From Gemmatimonadota bacterium (GTDB lineage Bacteria > Gemmatimonadota > Gemmatimonadetes > Gemmatimonadales > Gemmatimonadaceae): a stretch of DNA of 64,000 nucleotides. The stretch lies in the NCBI GenBank assembly GCA_040388625.1, contig JAZKBK010000002.1, positions 62,001-126,000 on the forward strand. The letters are read 5' to 3'. The notes beneath the pieces are model-generated. The model made no database searches, was not told where the DNA came from, and saw only the letters and a program-made list of their open reading frames with translations. Shown one piece after another: positions 1 through 8,121 of this stretch. How positions within the stretch are numbered: position 1 is the first letter of the stretch; every line of letters begins with the position of its first letter. The position numbers and the translations under genes were made by a program.

Positions 1-675
1 GAACGAAGTGCCGACGTCCTTCGTGACGGCCGTGGTCGTATGGACGACGAACGGCCGTGTGGTGTCGTGCACCACGTCAAAAAAAGCGCGGCCCGTCAGC
101 TCTACGTCGCGCCGGCGTACTCCATCGCTGCCAGCCCTGTCGAAGCTCGATGGAATGCGGAGCTTGCTATCAGCCGCAAGCGTTACCCGGGTTCCATCTG
201 CGAGATCGAGCGTGGCCTGCTGTCCACGTGTCGTCGCAATCTCGCGCATCGGTGCGCTCGCCGGCATTACACTCTGCGCAGGCTCATGCATCCTGACGTA
301 GACGCCACCGCCTGCCATAACCAATACTGCTGCGGCAATCGCGAGGTACGACGATGACCAGCGTGAACGCGCCGGATAACCCGTCAGTGGTTTCCGCCGA
401 AGCACCACTGCTGGATCGGTGGTTTTCTGTGCCGTGATCTCCGCGCCGGGAATGTGACGCGCAAGACGGTCCCACACTTCACCCTTGTCCCATTGTGGCG
501 GTGTGGCGTTCTGATTCCACGCGGCTCGCAATTCTTCTATCGACGCGGCGCGATCCGGGTCTCCGGCGGCCCAGATACGAATCGACTCGGCTTCGGCGAG
601 CGGACTTGTCCCGGATACATACCGGAGCAGCGCATCAGGTCGCGGATCGGAAATCAGGCGTCGAATTGGCGTCAT
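1..675 (-). CDS. FecR-family anti-sigma factor (partial, C-terminus beyond left edge)
   Basis: The frame is open from an ATG at 675 to the window edge (225 codons), so only the N-terminal part is present. It begins MTPIRRLISDPRPDALLRYV, an N-terminal cytoplasmic segment of the anti-sigma type. A single membrane segment (about residues 109-126, SYLAIAAAVLVMAGGGVYV) follows. The FecR domain comes next: a GQQATLDLADGTRVTLAADS stretch, then ELTGRAFFDVVHD, and the family's D-V-G-T-S-F signature right at the edge. FecR proteins span the inner membrane, hold an ECF sigma factor, and usually relay a signal from a TonB-dependent receptor. The sigma gene lies 61 nt upstream on the same strand, so the two form an operon. 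A TonB-dependent receptor may follow outside the window (inference). Confidence 0.9.
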   Translation of the reverse strand, partial: MTPIRRLISDPRPDALLRYVSGTSPLAEAESIRIWAAGDPDRAASIEELRAAWNQNATPPQWDKGEVWDRLARHIPGAEITAQKTTDPAVVLRRKPLTGYPARSRWSSSYLAIAAAVLVMAGGGVYVRMHEPAQSVMPASAPMREIATTRGQQATLDLADGTRVTLAADSKLRIPSSFDRAGSDGVRRRDVELTGRAFFDVVHDTTRPFVVHTTTAVTKDVGTSF

Positions 676-736
676 CAGACAGCCAGACGCGTCAGCCCCG
701 CAAAACCTCTAAGGCAGCTTTGTAATTATTTTCCCG

Positions 737-1345
737 CTACTTTCGCCACGAGGCCAGTTGCTCACGCAGCGCCTTGAGCGCACGGATCAGATGGATCTCC
801 ACCGTGTGTGTCGAGATTCCCATTACCTCGGCCGCTTCCACGTACGGCAATTCCTGCTCGCGAACCAGGCGGTACGCCTGTTGCGCTCGCGGTGGCAGGG
901 TAAGGACGGCACGCGAGAGGGCCTCGCCCAGCTCGTGCTGCATCAGCGGGTCGTCAGTATTCCCCCGATAGGCCCATTCGATTGGGGAACCGGCATCCCG
1001 AACGATCGACTCGTGCGACACGAGCTCGACGCGAAGATGCCGCCGCAGCGTCGCGACACGATTGTAAACCGCGCGCAGCAGGTAAGTCCTCAGCCCCCCG
1101 CTGACGCTGAAGGTTGCAGAGTTCTTCAGGATGTTAAGGAAGATGTCGTGCACGACATCCTGCGCTTCATCACGGGATTTGAGGCATGCATACGCGAAGG
1201 CGAACATCGCATCGCCATGTCTGTCGTACATTGCCTTGAACGCCGCCGCATCGCCCCCGCGGATGCGCGCGACCCACTCCCGCTCGTCCGAAGACGCATC
1301 CAGGCGAGTGGCGATCCGTGGCAGGGTTGACAACGATTCGGGCAT
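737..1345 (-). CDS. ECF RNA polymerase sigma factor (FecI-like)
   Basis: A 202-residue sigma-70 family protein of ECF size. Region 2 is visible at about residues 27-95 (AFKAMYDRHGDAMFAFAYAC and the DEAQDVVHDIFLNIL core-binding helix). Region 4 is at the C-terminus, with LPPRAQQAYRLVREQELPYVEAAEVMGIS followed by the recognition helix THTVEIHLIRALKALREQL. It directs RNA polymerase to a small regulon under control of the FecR gene immediately downstream. The ATG at 1345 is the only good start. A likely promoter (1353-1382) ends so close to this ATG that the mRNA may be nearly leaderless. It is transcribed divergently from the hutD-like gene. Confidence 0.93.
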   Translation of the reverse strand: MPESLSTLPRIATRLDASSDEREWVARIRGGDAAAFKAMYDRHGDAMFAFAYACLKSRDEAQDVVHDIFLNILKNSATFSVSGGLRTYLLRAVYNRVATLRRHLRVELVSHESIVRDAGSPIEWAYRGNTDDPLMQHELGEALSRAVLTLPPRAQQAYRLVREQELPYVEAAEVMGISTHTVEIHLIRALKALREQLASWRK

Positions 1346-1352
1346 CGGCGCG

Positions 1353-1382
1353 AAGATAAATGACTGTACAACCGTTCGTCAA
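1353..1382 (-). promoter_or_regulatory. Probable sigma-70 promoter of the sigma/anti-sigma operon
   Basis: On the minus strand, TTGACG (1382-1377) is followed after 18 nt by TATCTT (1358-1353). A start about 7 nt downstream would fall at or beside the ATG at 1345, giving a very short or absent leader. This is motif reading only. Confidence 0.4.
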
Positions 1383-1522
1383 CGTCGACTCGCAAAGTTA
1401 CGAACGGAACCAGGCCTCTCGGCACTCGGTGTCTGTTGGCGGCAGCCTGCGCGTCGTCGACGTAACTTTCCCGTTGCCACGGCATAATCTCACATTGTTC
1501 ATACTGTTAATGATTGAGTGCG

Positions 1523-2095
1523 ATGCGCATACTGAAATCCAATGAATACCGTCGCATGCCGTGGCGGAACGGTCGAGGCGAAACCGCAGAAGTAGCCATC
1601 AGTCCGACAGGCGCCACGCTTGAAGACTTCGACTGGCGCGTCAGCATGGCGCGCATCGAGGGCGATGGGCCATTCTCCATCTTTCCGCAAACCGATCGCA
1701 CGCTCGCCGTGTTGCGCGGTGACGGCCTGCGTCTCTCCATTGCCGGCAGTTCACCAATAGATCAGACGTTCAACTCGGAGCCACTTTCATTTCCCGGCGA
1801 TGTCGCGGTCAGTGCGACTCTGCTGGGCGCCGCTGTCACCGACCTCAACGTGATGACCCGTCGCGAACGCTCGAGACATTCCATGCGACGACTGCGCATC
1901 GCAGGGAGCGTCGAGGTCCCACTGGAGGCACCGTTGGCGCTGCTGATTTGCGCAGAGGGTTCGCTGCAGATCGAGATGAACGCAGAAACAACCACGCTCA
2001 TGGCGCTCGACTCTCTTCTCGTGGAAGAGGGGCCCGCTACGCTCAGGATCTCGAGCGACGCGTCGGCGCTGGCATATCTGATAGAGATCCATTAG
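1523..2095 (+). CDS. HutD/Ves family protein
   Basis: A 190-residue HutD/Ves (DUF886) protein with a bicupin-like fold. The family hallmark YRRMPWRNGRGETAEVAISP is near the N-terminus, followed by FDWRVSMARIEGDGPFSIFP and DRTLAVLRGDGLRLSI. HutD is often found in histidine-utilisation operons, where a regulatory role has been proposed, and Ves is a related stress-associated protein in E. coli. No hut enzymes are nearby, so the role here is unknown. I chose ATG 1523, which places the conserved block about 12 residues in. A TTG at 1514 would add three residues, and neither start has a strong ribosome-binding site. It sits 32 nt upstream of the exonuclease III gene, on the same strand. Confidence 0.85.
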   Translation: MRILKSNEYRRMPWRNGRGETAEVAISPTGATLEDFDWRVSMARIEGDGPFSIFPQTDRTLAVLRGDGLRLSIAGSSPIDQTFNSEPLSFPGDVAVSATLLGAAVTDLNVMTRRERSRHSMRRLRIAGSVEVPLEAPLALLICAEGSLQIEMNAETTTLMALDSLLVEEGPATLRISSDASALAYLIEIH

Positions 2096-2127
2096 AGATA
2101 CTCGAGTGACCCCGTGATCCCATCCAA

Positions 2128-2907
2128 ATGAAAATCGCGACTTTCAACGTGAACGGCGTGAACGGCCATCTGCCTTCACTACTGCGCTGGCTCGGAGAGA
2201 GGGAGCCCGACGTCGCCTGTCTCCAGGAACTGAAAGCACCCGAAGAGAAATTCCCCATAGCGGCTATCAGAGACGCGGGATACGGCGCTATCTGGCACGG
2301 GCAGAAGAGCTGGAACGGTGTGGCGATTCTCACGCGCGGAACGGAGCCGGTGGAAAGGCGACGCGGCCTGCCGGGCGATCCCGAAGACATGCACAGCCGC
2401 TACATCGAAGCGATCGTCCATGGAGTGGTGATCGGATGCCTGTATCTGCCGAATGGCAATCCCGCTCCTGGACCAAAGCTCGAGTACAAGCTCAGCTGGT
2501 TCGAGCGGCTGAGCCTGCACGCGAAAGAGTTGCTCACCGCGGACGATGGGCCCGTCGTGCTCGCGGGCGATTACAACGTGATCCCCACCGATCTCGACGT
2601 GTACAACCCTGCACGCTGGCAGACTGACGCGCTATTTCTCCCTGAGGTGCGCGACGCATTTCATCGGCTCGTCGCACAGGGTTGGACCGACGCGCTGCGC
2701 ACGCTGCATCCGGATGAAAAGATCTACACTTTCTGGGACTACTTCCGGAATGCCTGGGGCCGAAACGCGGGACTGCGCATCGATCATCTGTTGCTCAATC
2801 CGTCAGCAGCCGCACGTCTGACCGGTGCTGGTGTCGACCGTGAGGTGCGCGGATGGGAAAAGCCGAGCGATCACGCGCCGACGTGGATAGAACTGTCGAA
2901 GAACTAG
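2128..2907 (+). CDS. xth: Exodeoxyribonuclease III (AP endonuclease)
   Basis: A 259-residue endonuclease/exonuclease/phosphatase-fold enzyme of the XthA family, close to the usual length of 255-270. The start MKIATFNVNGVN is typical. The metal-binding Glu is in CLQELK (E34), the catalytic GDYNVIPTDLDVYNP motif lies mid-protein, and the active-site His is in the C-terminal SDHAPTWIEL. It cleaves the backbone 5' of abasic sites and removes blocked 3' ends in base-excision repair, in the cytoplasm. It may be co-transcribed with the upstream hutD-like gene; that functional link is not established. Confidence 0.95.
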   Translation: MKIATFNVNGVNGHLPSLLRWLGEREPDVACLQELKAPEEKFPIAAIRDAGYGAIWHGQKSWNGVAILTRGTEPVERRRGLPGDPEDMHSRYIEAIVHGVVIGCLYLPNGNPAPGPKLEYKLSWFERLSLHAKELLTADDGPVVLAGDYNVIPTDLDVYNPARWQTDALFLPEVRDAFHRLVAQGWTDALRTLHPDEKIYTFWDYFRNAWGRNAGLRIDHLLLNPSAAARLTGAGVDREVRGWEKPSDHAPTWIELSKN

Positions 2908-3246
2908 AATCCGGCCGCGGCGCTGTCGTCGTCGAGAGTGAAGATCGTGTCGATCGAAGTTCCGAGGAAGTTCCCAGTGCGTGCGCAAGGAGCAGATCCG
3001 AGGTCCGATTAGACAGTCACACTGTAGACCCGTACGTTTACGTCGATCGGTCCTGGGCCCGGAAGTGCGCGGTCGATACAAATGTTTGCGAAAAGGTGAA
3101 GGCCCGCTCTTTCGCGCGCCTGCAAGTCGCTGCCCTGTACTTTTGTGACTCGTCGACCCTGGGTCGGCGAACGCTCGCAGCACAGCAGTAGCCGGACGCC
3201 GCACCAACGAATGCGGACTCGGCACAATTACCGAAGTGAGCAAACG
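2908..3246 (+). other. Non-coding interval before the kinase array
   Basis: About 340 nt without a credible gene. The open frames here lack family features or Shine-Dalgarno sites. A short inverted repeat (CGACCC/GGGTCG at 3154-3166) is too tight to be a convincing terminator. The promoter of the kinase array presumably lies here, but I see no clear -35/-10 pair. Confidence 0.6.
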
Positions 3247-5652
3247 TTGACCGATCTCCGCGAACAACTTCAGGCCACACTTGGCGAGTGCTACGCCGTC
3301 GAGCGCGAGCTCGGTGGCGGCGGCATGTCACGCGTGTTCGTCGCGCGCGACCTCACGCTCGGTCGCGACGTTGTGGTGAAAGTCATTGCCCCGGAGAATG
3401 CCCAAGGACTGAGCGCGGAGCGGTTCGCGCGCGAAGTAAAGCTCGCTGCACGTCTCCAGCAGGCGAATATCGTTCCGGTGCTCGCAGCAGGTACATCAGG
3501 TACTCTCCCGTACTACACGATGCCGTTCGTGCGCGGCGAGTCGCTCCGCGCGCGGTTGGCCAGTGGCACGCCGCTCGGCGTACCGGAAGCAGTGAGCATC
3601 CTCCGCGACGTAGCACGCGCCCTTGCGTACGCACACGCGGAGCACGTGGTGCACCGCGACATCAAGCCGGAGAACATCCTGCTCTCCGGCGGCGCAGCGG
3701 TCGTCACCGATTTCGGAATTGCGAAAGCGATCGTTGCGTCGCGAACGCTGGATGCGAGTTCCACCACTGGAATCACGATGGCTGGCGTATCGCTCGGAAC
3801 ACCGGCCTACATGGCGCCCGAGCAGGCACTCGGCGATCCCGGTACCGATCAACGCGCCGACATCTACGCGTGGGGTGTCGTTGCGTGGGAATTGCTCGCC
3901 GGAGCGCATCCATTCGCGGAACGGAAGACGATGCAGGCATTGATCACTGCACACGTTACCGAGAAGCCGCCATCACTCTCCGAACGGCGTCCTGAAGTGC
4001 CCGAAGCGCTCGCCGCGCTCGTGATGCGCTGTCTCGACAAGAATCCTGAGAACAGGCCGCAATCCGCGAGTGAGTTGCTTGCATCTGTCGAATCGGTCAA
4101 CACGTCGCGTGAGAGTGTCACACCGTCAGCCGCTCTCGCGAGACGACGGAACAGAGCGATCCCAATCGCCGCCGTGCTCGTTGTCGCAGTCGTATCCGTG
4201 CTCATCATCCAGCACTTCCGTCACACCACTGCAGCGACGACTGACAAGTCGCTCGCTGTATTGCCGTTCACCACGTCCGGCGGCGATACGGCGAACGCAT
4301 ATCTCGCTGAAGGGATCGCCGACGAAGTCAACAACACACTATCACAGATCCCGGGCTTGCGAATCGCGGGACGGAGCTCGGCCGCTCGATTCGCAAGGAG
4401 CAACGGCACGCCACAGGAGGCCGGCGCCGCTCTCAAGGTTGCTTCCGTGCTGGACGGCACGGTGCGCCGCGAGGGTGACCAGATTCGCGTCACTGCGGAG
4501 CTGTCGAATGCGAGCGACGGCGCCGTGGTGTGGCACGACAGCTACACGCGCGCGGCAAAGGACATCTTTGCCGTGCAGGACGAGATCGCTCGCGCCATCG
4601 CGGGACAATTACAGGTCACGCTCGGCAATGCCGGCACAGCGTCGCTCGCCGCAAGCGGAACGCGTGATGCCGCCGCGTACGATCTGTATCTGAAAGGTAT
4701 GTATCTCTACCGTCGCCGCGGACCCGGAATAGCAGACGCGATTTCCACGCTCGATCAGGCAACTGCGCAGGATTCCACGTTCGCACGCGCGTGGGCTGGC
4801 CTGTCCAATGCGCTCACAGTGTCGCCGTCCTACCTGAGCACGCACGCAGGCGACGTCCTTCCGCGAGCGCGCCAAGCGGCGGAACGCGCGATACGTCTCG
4901 ACTCCGCGCTGTCGGACGGGTACATGGCGCTTGGATATGTCGACGCCGAACAGTTTCAATGGAAAGCCGCGGAATCCGAACTGCGTCGGGCGATTGTGCT
5001 CGATCCGAACAACGCGGAAGCACGGTACAGACTCGGCTACACGCTGTTCAATCAGGGTCGCGTGACCGATGCAATTCCACAATTCCGGAGCGCCGAGGCA
5101 CGCGATCCGTTGTATTTTCTGCCCGCGATCTATCTCGGTTGGGCGGAGGTGCGTACGGGCCAGATTCCCGAGGGCATCGCGGAGATACGTCGCGGGCTCG
5201 GCCTGGAGCCGCAGAGCATCACGGGACTTTGCCTGATTGCGCTTGCATACGACCGCGCCGGCTTGCCCGACTCCGCGCGTCTGTACGCGCATCGGATACT
5301 CGAGACGTCATCGCAGCCTGCGCGCATTGGCGAGGCTGCATACGTGCTCGCGCGGAACGGTGACCGGCGCACCGCCGAGCTGTTGACGCGGCAGTTGGAA
5401 GCGACACCGGAGAATGCATGGACGCGCTGGACCGCGCTGAGCCTCGCGTACAACGGTTTGGGTGATACCACTCGTGCGTTTGCCGCAATGGATCGCGCCG
5501 CGGCGGGCGACGGTGACGAGTGGCCGACTTTCGGAATCACGTATGCGAGAGATCTGTCCCCGAGCTCGCGCATCGCCGCAGTATTGCGCCGCTACAATCT
5601 CGATCCGGCGAACCTCATGGCGCGACCTGGCACAACGCGCAGCGCGCAATGA
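3247..5652 (+). CDS. Membrane Ser/Thr protein kinase with TolB-N/FlgO-like domain and TPRs (array member 1)
   Basis: A Pkn/Hanks-type kinase of 801 residues. The glycine loop is GGGGMSRVF (23-31), the ATP lysine K45, the catalytic loop HRDIKPEN (136-143), the Mg-binding DFG (155-157), and MAPEQ of the P+1 region follows. One membrane helix spans about 304-324, with the kinase inside. The tail then has a TolB-N/FlgO-like domain (about 334-470: KSLAVLPF, EGIADEVNNTLS, ASVLDGTVRREGDQIRVTAEL) as in CadC-like and TPR-cyclase regulators. Several TPR-like repeats run to the end. All catalytic residues are present, so it should be active. I chose TTG 3247 because it gives the same 15-20 residue lead-in as the paralogues; ATG 3211 is the alternative. 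Its stop overlaps the next start (ATGA). Confidence 0.93.
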   Translation: MTDLREQLQATLGECYAVERELGGGGMSRVFVARDLTLGRDVVVKVIAPENAQGLSAERFAREVKLAARLQQANIVPVLAAGTSGTLPYYTMPFVRGESLRARLASGTPLGVPEAVSILRDVARALAYAHAEHVVHRDIKPENILLSGGAAVVTDFGIAKAIVASRTLDASSTTGITMAGVSLGTPAYMAPEQALGDPGTDQRADIYAWGVVAWELLAGAHPFAERKTMQALITAHVTEKPPSLSERRPEVPEALAALVMRCLDKNPENRPQSASELLASVESVNTSRESVTPSAALARRRNRAIPIAAVLVVAVVSVLIIQHFRHTTAATTDKSLAVLPFTTSGGDTANAYLAEGIADEVNNTLSQIPGLRIAGRSSAARFARSNGTPQEAGAALKVASVLDGTVRREGDQIRVTAELSNASDGAVVWHDSYTRAAKDIFAVQDEIARAIAGQLQVTLGNAGTASLAASGTRDAAAYDLYLKGMYLYRRRGPGIADAISTLDQATAQDSTFARAWAGLSNALTVSPSYLSTHAGDVLPRARQAAERAIRLDSALSDGYMALGYVDAEQFQWKAAESELRRAIVLDPNNAEARYRLGYTLFNQGRVTDAIPQFRSAEARDPLYFLPAIYLGWAEVRTGQIPEGIAEIRRGLGLEPQSITGLCLIALAYDRAGLPDSARLYAHRILETSSQPARIGEAAYVLARNGDRRTAELLTRQLEATPENAWTRWTALSLAYNGLGDTTRAFAAMDRAAAGDGDEWPTFGITYARDLSPSSRIAAVLRRYNLDPANLMARPGTTRSAQ

Positions 5653-8099
5653 CGTCGCCATCGACGGATCTTCGCGACCGCCTGCAGCTCACGTTGGGTG
5701 CTGCATATGCAATCGAGCGCGAGCTGGGCGGCGGAGGCATGTCACGCGTCTTTCGCGCACACGACGACACGCTCGGCCGCGATGTGGTGATCAAGGTGCT
5801 CACATCGGAGCTTGCCCAGGAGCTGTCAGCCGAGCGCTTCGAGCGCGAGGTACGGGTTACCGCGCAGTTGCAGCATCCGCACATCGTGCCGGTGATCACG
5901 TCGGGAGTCACTGACGCACAACCGTACTACGTGATGCCGTTCGTCGCCGGCGAGTCGCTGCGCGCACACCTCGGCGGTGGCACTCGACTGGACGGTCCCG
6001 CGTCCGTCAAGCTTCTCGCGGAAGTCGCACGTGCGCTCGATTACGCGCATCGTCGCGGAGTGGTTCATCGCGACATCAAGCCGGAGAATATACTTCTCTC
6101 GGATGGTATAGCGGTGGTTACGGATTTCGGCATCGCGAAAGCCATCGACGCGGCCAAAACCGTTGCACCGGCAAGCGCGCTCACCCAGCTTGGCACGTCG
6201 ATCGGCACGCCGGCGTACATGGCTCCCGAGCAGGCCGCGGGAGATCCTGCGACGGACCACCGCGCCGATATCTACGCATGGGGCGTGGTGGCGTACGAGC
6301 TGCTGTCGGGGCACCATCCGTTCGCGAGCCGTACGTCGCCGCAGCAGTTGCTCGCAGCGCACATGTCCGAGCTTCCCGCGCCGTTGCGCCGCGCGGCGCC
6401 GGGTGTGTCGCCCGCGCTGGCCACACTGGTCATGCGTTGTCTGGAGAAAGATCCGATCCGGCGCCCCGATTCTGCGGCAGCGCTGGTCGAAGTGATGAGC
6501 ACACAGCGATCGCAGAGTGGATTCGGCGGCATCATCGGCTTGCGTCGAGCGGTAGCAGCAGTTGTTGTGCTGTTCACGATTGCCGCGATTGGAGGAGTCG
6601 CGTGGCGCTGGCGCGAACGTGTTGTCGGTGCGGCGCAATTACCTGGCGCGCACACGCTCGCGGTGCTTCCCTTCGCCAACCTTAGCGGTGATACCACGCA
6701 GCAGTACTTTGCCGACGGTCTGGCCGATGAGCTGACGACCGCGCTCGGTCGGACGCCGGGGCTCCGTGTCACCGCACGCAGCGCAGCCTTCGCACCCGCG
6801 CTACGCAGCCTCGATGCGATGGCGGCGGGCAAGCGTCTCGACGTCGCGACGGTACTCGAAGGGGCAGTACGCCGTTCCGGACCGCGCATTCGCCTTTCGG
6901 CGGAACTCGTCGGCGTACACGATGGCACGGTGCTGTGGAGCGACGAGTTCGAGCATGATGGGGGTGATGTCTTCGCGGCGCAGGACGATCTCACACATCG
7001 CGTGGCTGCCGCCCTCCATGATCGCCTTGCCGTAGCGCGAGCGCGCGCTACCTCGTTCGATCGCGGTACGTCGGACGAGGTGGCGTATGACCTGTACCTG
7101 CAGGCACGTTATCTGTTCGCCCGTCGCGGCACGGCCAATCTCCTGCACGCAGCAGCGCTGCTGGCCCAGGCGATCCATCGGGACAGCACGTTCGCGCGCG
7201 CGATGGCGACACTTGCGATGGTGCAGGTGGTGCTGCCCGAGTACACGCAGTTGTCAGCCGTCAGCGCGACCACTGACGGACAGCAGACTCGCGATACGAT
7301 GATCACTGCCGGCCTGCGCAACGCGGCGCGGGCGATTGCACGCGACTCCACACTCGCCGACGCATACGTCGCTCAGGGATACGGGCTCATCGCACGGTGG
7401 GATTGGGATGGGAGCGAAACAAGCTTCCGCCGGGCTCTCGCACTTGAACCCTTGAACCCGGAGGCGCACCACTGGCACGCTGACCTGCTGTACGCACGCG
7501 GTGACATCGACGGCGCGCTTAACGAGCAGCGACGCGCGCAGCAACTCGACCCAACGGCGGCTATCGTCGTCGCGGAGGTCGCGAATGAACTATACGATAA
7601 ACACCTATACGCCGAGGCTATCGCTACCGGACATCGCGCAAGTGCAATGGATCCCCTCCTCGGATTCTCGTACCTCAACTACGCGCCGGCATTCATTTTC
7701 ATGGGATATCCCGACTCGGCGATGGCGGCACTCGCGACAGCACAGCGACTGGATGTTGGTGGACAGGACCAGCAGGGGGTCGCCATGCGAGCCGCTATAC
7801 GCGCCGCCGCACTCACGCGTTTGAAGCGTAATGATGAGGCACGCCAGCAGGTCGCAATTGTCGAAGCGATGGTGAAGAGCGGGGGCTCTGCGTACACCGC
7901 AGCGTTGGCGCGAATGGGAATCGGAGATCGCGAAGGGGCACTTCGATGGTTGACACGCAGCATCGACGCACATGAGCAGGCTCCCGCATCCTGGGGAGTG
8001 AGCTGCGACCCGATGTTCGACCCGCTCAAGTCCGATCCACGCTTCGGTGTGCTCATGGCGCGGATGAAGGTACACGTCTGTCCACCGGGGCCTGGCTGA
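5649..8099 (+). CDS. Membrane Ser/Thr protein kinase with TolB-N/FlgO-like domain and TPRs (array member 2)
   Basis: An 816-residue close paralogue of the preceding kinase, sharing ERELGGGGMSRVF and TLGRDVV with it. It has K49, HRDIKPEN (140-147), DFG (159-161), MAPEQ, and the unusual ADIYAWGVVAYELL where most relatives read SDIYSLG. A membrane helix lies at about 300-320. A TolB-N/FlgO-like domain starts at about 335 (TLAVLPFANLSGDTT), and TPR repeats follow. The ATG at 5649 overlaps the upstream TGA by 4 nt, implying translational coupling. The frame stays open further upstream, but that part has no kinase-like sequence. The target and signal are unknown; the family phosphorylates proteins on Ser/Thr. 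Confidence 0.94.
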   Translation: MTSPSTDLRDRLQLTLGAAYAIERELGGGGMSRVFRAHDDTLGRDVVIKVLTSELAQELSAERFEREVRVTAQLQHPHIVPVITSGVTDAQPYYVMPFVAGESLRAHLGGGTRLDGPASVKLLAEVARALDYAHRRGVVHRDIKPENILLSDGIAVVTDFGIAKAIDAAKTVAPASALTQLGTSIGTPAYMAPEQAAGDPATDHRADIYAWGVVAYELLSGHHPFASRTSPQQLLAAHMSELPAPLRRAAPGVSPALATLVMRCLEKDPIRRPDSAAALVEVMSTQRSQSGFGGIIGLRRAVAAVVVLFTIAAIGGVAWRWRERVVGAAQLPGAHTLAVLPFANLSGDTTQQYFADGLADELTTALGRTPGLRVTARSAAFAPALRSLDAMAAGKRLDVATVLEGAVRRSGPRIRLSAELVGVHDGTVLWSDEFEHDGGDVFAAQDDLTHRVAAALHDRLAVARARATSFDRGTSDEVAYDLYLQARYLFARRGTANLLHAAALLAQAIHRDSTFARAMATLAMVQVVLPEYTQLSAVSATTDGQQTRDTMITAGLRNAARAIARDSTLADAYVAQGYGLIARWDWDGSETSFRRALALEPLNPEAHHWHADLLYARGDIDGALNEQRRAQQLDPTAAIVVAEVANELYDKHLYAEAIATGHRASAMDPLLGFSYLNYAPAFIFMGYPDSAMAALATAQRLDVGGQDQQGVAMRAAIRAAALTRLKRNDEARQQVAIVEAMVKSGGSAYTAALARMGIGDREGALRWLTRSIDAHEQAPASWGVSCDPMFDPLKSDPRFGVLMARMKVHVCPPGPG

Positions 8100-8121
8100 T
8101 CCGATGATGGAATCCGTGCAA

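Noticed and set aside
3154-3166. CGACCC/GGGTCG inverted repeat as a terminator
   Set aside because: The loop is only 1-3 nt and there is no T-run; it also lies too far after the exonuclease stop to be convincing.
3145-3246. Longer N-terminus for the first kinase
   Set aside because: The added residues are not found in the paralogues, whose kinase domain starts 15-20 residues from their ATG.
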